A stretch of DNA of 64,000 nt from Eledone cirrhosa (lineage: Eukaryota > Mollusca > Cephalopoda > Octopoda > Eledonidae). The stretch lies in assembly GCA_964016885.1 (NCBI GenBank), contig OZ024743.1, positions 72,134,370 to 72,198,369 of the forward strand. Reading direction: 5' to 3'. Position numbers and translations under genes: made by a program. The notes beneath the pieces were generated by a model. The model did no database searches. It had not been told where the DNA came from and worked only from the letters and a program-made list of their open reading frames with translations. Each line of letters starts with the position of its first letter. The stretch's first letter is position 1. Positions 57,904 to 64,000 of the stretch are shown here, piece after piece.

Positions 57904-59268
57904 TCAGCTCAAAGCTTCATTATAGACAATATTCAGGGTTGTTCCTCTGATAGTGGTATCAAATGCAAATTTTATACCATCAGGATCGCACACTCCAGAT
58001 GCAGCAACATACAGTTGCCCATGGCTGAATGCTGGATCATTCAAGTAGACACCGACTCGCTTGAAATCTGTCCCTGTGCCTTGTTGTCAGTCATGGAGAA
58101 GGCCAAATTGACGGGAAACTGTCTTCTTTGCCAAATGAATGGCAGCAGATCTTCACTTGGTCTCAGCATGATCCTCGGAACGAGAACTGATTCCTCTCTG
58201 CCTGGGAGTTTAGTTTCTAAATCTCCTCCGTTAATCAATCTCTCAACAATGAATGTGGTACCATTACAAAGAGCCATTTTATGATTGATATTTCTAAGCA
58301 TTATAATCGGCATAACCTTTTTCAACCTCAAAATATGTGGGGGAAATCCGGGTATTTGAAGTGAATTCAGATACTCAGTCGGAACATCCATATTGTTCTA
58401 CTGATTAGGCTCCATTGCATCCGCACTGACGGTCAACCATTCCTCTCCAGGAAACATTCCGGCTACTTGTGAATTTATTTCATCGAGTGTTGCATTCGTA
58501 TGAGTTAGAATAACGCGTTCCGATATCCAGGAGATATTCTGCCAAAAAGCATTCAAATTAGGGAACACCCACTCAATCAATGCTTGGTGGTCCAGTGGCA
58601 TGACCAAATGGTCTGGGATTCTTACAGTCTAATTATCACCAACGTGTGGCAATTCATCGTTTCCCAACTGCATCAACCAACGACCGTATGTCTCAGCCTC
58701 TTCGTTTTGCCCGAACATACGAAGTCGCATATTATTGTGTAATCGCAAAACTCTGAAATGGCGCCACAACGGGGACTTTTTATGACATGCATCGACAATT
58801 TGCGCTCTTTGAGCATTCCTAACAATTGGTAGCACCTGTCTGAAATCGCCACCAAGAACGATAGTCTTACCACCGAATGGCAGGTCACTACCGCAGATAT
58901 CTCTCAAAGTTCTGTCCAATGCCTCCAGCAAATATCTGTGTGCCATTGGAGCCTCGTCCCAAATAATCAGAGACGTATTGCGTATAAGGCCCGCGAGTTC
59001 ACTTTGTCCTGTAATGGTACAGACACTCAACTCATCCGGAGCCAATGGAGCCTTGAAGCATGAGTGGAAGGTTCTTCCACCACTCAGCAAAGTGGCAGTG
59101 AGCCCACTGGTGGCCACAGGGAGAGCAATCTTCCTCTGAGCTCTGACTGCCCATAACATAGTGTTGAAACAGAATGTCTTCAGGTGCCTCCTGGAGCATC
59201 TATGAAAGCACAAAGTTGCTCATTAGTGGAAATCGAGTGGAGAACGCCATCGACCAATTCTCTCTGAG
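57904..59268 (-). pseudogene. Helitron PIF1-like helicase domain (broken)
   Basis: SF1 helicase motifs appear in order on the minus strand. FIDAPGGT (Walker A) near 59,195 is broken by loss of one base after ACC, so GKT is out of frame. Then come KTFCFNTML; SLIIWDEAPM (Walker B, about 58,970); GGDFRQVLPIV (motif III, about 58,850); LRLHNNMRL; FPNLNAFW; ILTHTNATLDEIN; GFPPHILRLKK and LRNINHKMALCNGT; RRQFPVNLAFSMTDNKAQGQ (motif V); SHGQLYVAASGV (motif VI, about 58,030); and a terminal NIVYNEALS with TGA at 57,904-57,906. In-frame TAG codons are at 58,629-58,631 and 58,398-58,400; a frameshift follows AQGQ near 58,070. The helicase would unwind DNA during rolling-circle transposition; this copy cannot. 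Confidence 0.93.
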
Positions 59269-61130
59269 ATTGGTCAACATTGGCATACGTTCATCCACAA
59301 TACGTTGCTGTTCCAGTGGATCAAACTGGAATAGTTCCCTCCGATCGAGTGGCAACCGTCTAAGCTGCAATCTCATGTTCAATGCTAAGACACGTTGCCA
59401 CATTTCTTCATCAGGAATTGGCAAATTGAAATCTGTTAAACATTTGAAATGAACTTCACGCAGTTGCTCAATATTGAGCAAAACAATAGCTTTCATCAAA
59501 GTTTCACCATCAACTTGAAGATGATGCCTAAAATCATCAGCCATAATTCCCCAATGGCGTTCAAATAAATCTCTTGGACGGCAGGATTGCAGAACCCTAG
59601 AATCGTGACAAACAACTGCCTTATTTGAGCTGGCGTCTGTGTTGTTCCTGCAGCTTTCATGGCGTTATTCCATTCAGCGTCAACCTGAAGGAGTCCCAGA
59701 TGCTGACACACAACCTGGTATGTTTCATATTCCACGCCATTGATTGTTTTCAAATCAGCCAAGTTCTGTTTACCTCTCGAAAAATCATTATGCAACAGAA
59801 TTCGGAGATAAAACACATCACCAGATGCTGGATGGACATTACAAACCAGTCCAATAGTCATGAATCTCAACTTTTGTTTTCTATAATTCCATTTCTTTCC
59901 CTTCTTATCCCACGTATAGTGCGAAGGGAAATGTCCGTAGAGTTGCCTTTGATCCGGGTTCAAAGCATGTTCCCTATTATGCTTGAACCACTCAGTCAAT
60001 TCCGGCTTAGGAGGTGGTGCGTTAGCAATTCTTTCGACACCTCTTCTAGTGTCCTGAAAACAGACCATTTGCCTATTATCTAAGTGAACCGTCAGTTTCT
60101 GAACGCTGGGTTTGCGTTCATTGAGATGAAAATCGAACAATCTCCAGCAAGCTTCGCTAGATACAATCGAGCGAACATCCTGGAAGATGCCAACTTCATC
60201 TCCTTGGTTCGCTTCCTCATACCTGACATTGATTATTGCCCGATCATGACCTTTGTAAACATATTTGAATAGATATTTGCAAGCTTTCACTGAACTACAA
60301 ATTTCCACATTAATATGACAACGATATTTCATAATCAAATATAGATTGTATGGCACAACCCACTGATTTGTAACCTGTCGACGGTTTACATTTTCGACCA
60401 AATCGCCATCTGCAGGCGACCGTCTTCTGTATGAGGGATGAGCAACCCTATCATTCCAGGGAGTGTTCGTGACAAAAGATTTCGGAAAGTGCTTACTGCA
60501 TTTGCCATTTTTCATGCAAGGTGCTTTCCGATTTGCCACTCCGCATTGTTTGTGCACCATTGACTTTGCCACCAAGTTGCGTAGTACCTCATTCTCCGGC
60601 AGCTCAGCACACACAACGCTGTCGACATCCTCAGCAGATCTCAATTTGAAATCTCTATGTAAAATGATCAGCAAATATGCATGTGGCAATCCTCTTTTTG
60701 GGAATTCAATTACGTATGTAAAAGCAACTATAACTCCAAAGATTCCCTCTTTTTCCACATCATCCATTATCTTTTTCAGATATCCTTTGAATACAATATC
60801 AGGACGGTCCTTTCGCTGTTGTCCTGGCAAGAGTGCATCCTTAATATCAGTCCATTCAGGATTGCATGTAACCGTTATAAACAAATCTGGCTTTCCAAAC
60901 ATTCTGACAATAGCCATTGCATCCTGATAGTGAATCTTCATATATCTCGGGCCGCCGATGAACGACGATGGCAAAATGATGCGTCGACAAATTTGCTTGT
61001 AATTGGCATCATCGGCTGTTATCGGATCCTGTATATTATTATACAATTCTGCTCTGATATGTTGCTGATGTATAACTATATAATTTGGCCTTTGATTTTC
61101 GATCTTTCGATCTTTGCGAATGCCATACAA
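59200..61130 (-). pseudogene. Helitron Rep (HUH endonuclease) domain (broken)
   Basis: A 544-codon frame (61,130-59,496) holds the Helitron-like N domain. In order it has GGPRYM and DAMAIVRMFGKPDLFITVTC, NPEW (residues 58-93); a LLPGQ...DRPD segment; EFPKRGLPHAYLLIIL (HUH motif, residues 142-157); HKQCGVANRKAPCMKNGKCS, KHFPKSF (193-219); and CKYLFKYVYKGHDR (tyrosine motif, Y286 and Y290). The second His of HUH is replaced: codon 60,675-60,677 reads TAT, giving HAY in place of HAH. Both tyrosines are intact. A shift near 59,520 leads into 59,544-59,200 (MADDFRHHLQ to PLEQQRIVDERMPMLTNLRE), the Rep-helicase linker. Another shift near 59,265 leads into VDGVLHSISTNEQLCAF of the helicase. Confidence 0.93.
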
Positions 61131-62473
61131 CAGTATTCCTGGAACAATCTGCTGGCTTGAAATCGCGGATTTCTCTGTTGATTCCTCTCGTTCAAATGGA
61201 AAGCGTCAAAGTCGCGAATCGAATTATTGTGTCTATTGCCGCCTCCCTGTTGATGCTGATTCTCATGATCATCTATATGAACAGACATGTTCCAACCATT
61301 TTCACCTTTTGGGAATAAAATAACATAGTGCAATGGATCGTATGCCCTATTTGACTCATTGATAGTCTTCAGACCACTATCTCTGCGATTGAGGACGATA
61401 TCTCTCGATCCAGGCTTATCGTCCATCAACACAACTTCACGAAATCCTTCAGGGGCATTATATCGCTGTTCGTGTTGATTCCTTGGCACTGCATCAGCCT
61501 TAATCACCAATGTTTGCTGCTGAACATTTTGCAGTTCAGCCACCAACATGAAATCCATAACATAAGGATTACACTGTCTAAGCCATGCTTGCAAAAAACG
61601 GATCAAATCACTTAACCTTTGCCGTTCAAGTTCAGTTATATTTCCCGGCAACTTCATACAACCGATCCTGATATCCTCCTCCGATTCACTATAATCTGGA
61701 TCGTTAACCTAAATTTGAGCGAATTGAGGCCCCTCTGCTGGGGTAACTTCTAAATTACCGATGCAATGATACAAACGGTCTTGAATGTCTACATTTGGTT
61801 GCCATCCTCCACTCTCAAACATATCTCTAACTCTCTGCGATGCTAAAGCTAATGAATTGTTAATTTGCCGCGAATATTTGCGCAGTAATCTACCTCGGTC
61901 TCCTTGATCACCCACATACTTAGTATTTTAAACTCCGGAGACGCCTCATCATCCGGCATTCGCAAGGGTTCTAGTTTAACTGCTTTTTTGACAGCACATT
62001 GTGGTCCATGTCTTTTCGTGCCTCCAAAGCAATGCTTCACAATGTGGACACTCTGCTCGTCCACCAATGTGAAAATGACACGGTTGCCATGATCTATTTT
62101 TAATATCATCCGTTCGCCTTCTGGCCTCTTTACTGGAATGAGGAGCACTTTGGCGACACATTCTCTGAACTTCTGTATTGCGCTGGCGCTGTTCAGCCAG
62201 CTCCTCTTCATCCATCGCAGCACGCCGTTGCTGCTGAATTCTGTCCATCTGCTGATGATGCTCAGCCAGTTCGTCTTCAACCATCGCAGCACACCGTCGC
62301 TGCTTGGCTCCTGTGTTTCGTTGGCGCTGTTCAGCCAGCTCCTCTTCATTCTGGGCGTTCCGATGGCGTTGTTCGGCCCGTTTTTCTTCATTGCTGGCTG
62401 CACGCCGTCGCCGCTGTAGTTCACTGTTTGATAAAGTCGAATTGGTTTTATTATCAGTATTCATTTCGAGCAA
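61076..62473 (-). pseudogene. Helitron protein N-terminal region with zinc-finger-like motif (broken)
   Basis: The first ATG of the element gene is at 62,473. It is followed by four or five copies of a charged repeat (QRRRAAS-NEEKRAEQRHRN type; about 22 residues each), then GGRAECPHCEALLWRHEK, a CPHC-x-A-x-x-W motif normal for animal Helitron proteins. Frame changes follow near 62,000 (into AVKLEPLRMPDD) and 61,910 (into LLRKYSRQINNSLALASQRV). A TAG at 61,709-61,711 interrupts PQFAQI, and the same frame continues as NDPDYSESEEDIRIGCM and then FREVVLMDDKPGSRDIVL, YDPLHYVILFPKGENGW and RLFQEYC to 61,076. It joins the Rep frame by a shift near 61,100. The charged repeat could mediate protein or DNA contacts; unknown. 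Confidence 0.9.
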
Positions 62474-62496
62474 TTGTCAAAAGATGACACAATAGT

Positions 62497-62895
62497 AAAT
62501 ATAAAAGATGTCCGTCAATGTAAAAAAAGGTCCCTATTTACTCTCTTCACAACTCTGAGTAGGTTAGACTGACAGACAGGCACACAGACAGACAAACTGC
62601 GTGGCGATTGTGGAACGCCACACACATACACGCATGGAAACGCACATACGCACGCAAACTTACACACGCACACACTCACACATGTAGATGGTTTTAATAA
62701 ATATAAAAGATGTTCGTCAATGTAAGAAAAGATCCCTATTTACTCCCTTCACAACTCTGTGTATGTTAGACTGGTAGACAGACACACATGCAGATAAGCT
62801 GCATGGCTATTGTGGAACGCCACACACATGCACACATGGGAACGCGCACACGCACGCAAACTTACACACGCACACAGTCACACATGCTGATAGTT
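62497..62895 (+). repeat. 200-bp tandem duplication in Helitron 5' leader
   Basis: Units at 62,497-62,696 and 62,697-62,895 share TATAAAAGATGTCCGTCAAT, CCCTATTTACT, CTTCACAACTCTG, GTGGCGATTGTGGAACGCCA and CGCAAACTTACACACGCACA. Period 200 bp, about 88 percent identity by eye. Confidence 0.92.
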
Positions 62896-62988
62896 TTGGC
62901 ATCGTTGAGGTGGACGGAGTCGCTTGAAAACTATGAACCAATGATAATCGAGAATTATGTCACACGGAATAATGACGTTGTTGAAATT

Positions 62989-63137
<149 letters not shown>

Positions 63138-63190
63138 ATATTCGGATCTAGCTGTCGAAACGGTTGGAGCTCAGTCGTCGGGTTCCTGAC
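63138..63190. repeat. short dispersed motif beside microsatellite
   Basis: GGATCTAGCTGTCGAAACGG, TTGGAGCTCAGTCGTCGGG. Complement at 46,337 (CCGTTTCGACAGCTAGATCC) and diverged forms at 28.92, 34.10 and 43.71 kb. Confidence 0.7.
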
Positions 63191-63269
63191 TCTTATCTTA
63201 TTATCCACTCTACTAACCTAGTTATCAAGTACTCTGGTGCGTTATGGTCCCCCTGGTTTTTTACTACAC

Positions 63270-63540
63270 ATTCTTGTTATATATATATAAACACACACAT
63301 ACATGTGTGCGCATTTTAATATATGTATGCATATACACATGTGTACATGTATATATGTACACAAATATATTTATATATCTCTCTCTATATATATATGAAA
63401 TTTGAAATGTATGCATCCCAAAGCTAATGACCACATATGTATATGTATATATGTGTTTATGTATATATATGTGTACCTGTACATGCTTACAGTTATGTAT
63501 CAGCTGTGGTAGGGCGAGAAAGAAAATTCTAATTTTATTT
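63270..63540. repeat. CA/TA/TATG sequence with segment repeated at 63.90 kb
   Basis: TATGTGTACCTGTACATGCT, TACAGTTATGTATCAGCTGT, GCGAGAAAGAAAATTCTAAT recur in diverged form at 63,900-63,970 (TGAGTGTACCTGTGCATACT, TGTATTTGCTGTGCAAGGGC, AAGAAATAAAATTCTAATTT). Confidence 0.8.
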
Positions 63541-63752
63541 TCAATATTCGATAAGGCCAGTCGTAATTCGATCGGTATGCAAATGAGGCAACTCAACCGG
63601 TGAGTACTTAAAATATAATATATATTTTCAAACGCTCAATAGATTGGCAGAGGTATACATTCCTGACGAACGATAATGACCTAGAAACCTGTTGAGTGTT
63701 CCTCAAAGCCAGTGTTGAACAAACAGAAGACGATAGGTCACCGGCATGAAAC

Positions 63753-63815
63753 ATATTCCAATCGGGCCGTTTGTTTACAAACAGATCGAACACTATTATA
63801 AATGTTCGATATAAC
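63753..63815 (-). repeat. dispersed repeat shared with 28.26 kb
   Basis: CGGGCCGTTTGTTTACAAAC, AACACTATTATAAATGTTCG; complement of the block at 28,258-28,320. Confidence 0.65.
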
Positions 63816-63819
63816 ACAC

Positions 63820-63847
63820 ACGTACATATGTATATGCATATATGTGT

Positions 63848-63904
<57 letters not shown>

Positions 63905-63998
63905 TGTACCTGTGCATACTTACATTTATGTATTTGCTGTGCAAGGGCAAGAAATAAAATTCTAATTTTGTATATATATATATATATATATATAAATT
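63820..63998. repeat. (AT)n microsatellites flanking the 63.9-kb repeat copy
   Basis: (TA)n at about 63,857-63,901 and 63,970-63,996 with the copy of the 63.47-kb segment between them. Confidence 0.93.
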
Positions 63999-64000
63999 AG

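Larger units (their letters stand above)
56992..62895 (-). mobile_element. Helitron, near full length, inactivated (minus orientation)
   Basis: On the minus strand the element ends with TTTACCCGGGCGAAGCTGGG, TACGTCAG, CTAG and host T. That is a GC-rich 3' hairpin plus CTRR tetranucleotide inserted at an AT microsatellite, exactly as Helitrons do. Upstream lies one long decayed Rep-helicase gene (62,473 to 57,904). Its 5' leader carries a 200-bp tandem duplication (62,497-62,895) whose first 40 bp also occur in the 3' leader at 57,360-57,405. The exact 5' TC terminus was not located; it should lie between 62,890 and the microsatellite at 62,989. Rolling-circle elements of this type replicate through single-strand nicking by the HUH Rep domain. 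Confidence 0.9.

Noticed and set aside
57682..58284. 200-codon plus-strand frame
   Set aside because: Lies opposite helicase motifs V and VI; it reads as the antisense of a conserved gene and has no motif of its own.
59174..60927. Plus-strand frames of 92-154 codons across the Helitron gene
   Set aside because: Shadows of the minus-strand Rep and helicase frames, which carry the conserved motifs.

Overview
This is a repeat-dominated eukaryotic window, most likely from a coleoid cephalopod and probably an octopus. That assignment is an inference. It rests on many copies of a tRNA-derived SINE of the cephalopod type (box-B-like GAGTTCAAATCCCG followed by CGAGGTTAACTTTGCCTTTCATCCTTACGGGGTCGATAAA-type sequence), on very frequent (AT)n/(CA)n compound microsatellites, and on the mix of Helitron, Penelope-like and LINE remnants. 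I find no convincing host protein-coding gene, no rRNA and no functional tRNA gene. Nearly all long open frames are low-complexity translations of satellites or microsatellites.

Layout. 1-11,179 is one uninterrupted head-to-tail array of a 19-bp satellite, probably continuing beyond the left edge. 11.2-18 kb holds microsatellite, two degenerate LINE reverse-transcriptase remnants (11.6 and 14.6-15.8 kb), an 850-bp GGT/GAT-rich array and a poly-A-tailed SINE. 18-29.6 kb is a field of SINEs, fold-back elements and (AT)n tracts; its centre is a 1.37-kb head-to-head arrangement of a 466-bp unit. 29.75-31.56 kb is an internally deleted Helitron (minus strand). 32.7-39 kb contains a fold-back element, a Penelope-like (PLE) reverse-transcriptase remnant (minus), a tandem trio of SINEs, and a PLE remnant whose terminal repeats are in opposite orientation and which was later hit by a SINE. 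39-49.3 kb holds a short non-autonomous Helitron, a LINE C-terminal remnant and several fold-back elements. 49.3-54.4 kb holds a third tRNA-derived SINE family, another PLE tail, 1.2 kb of alternating purine-pyrimidine sequence, a 467-bp inverted-repeat element and a SINE pair. 54.4-56.9 kb shows almost nothing recognisable.

The best-preserved gene-like unit is a Helitron on the minus strand (3' end CTAG at 56,992; coding 62,473 down to 57,904). Its Rep and PIF1-like helicase domains can be followed end to end, but it is dead. It has about seven frameshifts, three in-frame TAG codons, a Tyr in place of the second His of the HUH motif, and a lost base in Walker A. The deletion derivative at 29.75 kb joins a Rep fragment directly to the helicase C-terminus.

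The window's most distinctive property is structural. At least nine long inverted repeats lie within 40 kb, several with arms of 100-700 bp. If transcribed they would form long double-stranded RNA. I did not find evidence for a new enzymatic system; the candidates for new biology are the fold-back families, the 466-bp inverted array and the domain structure of the satellite.
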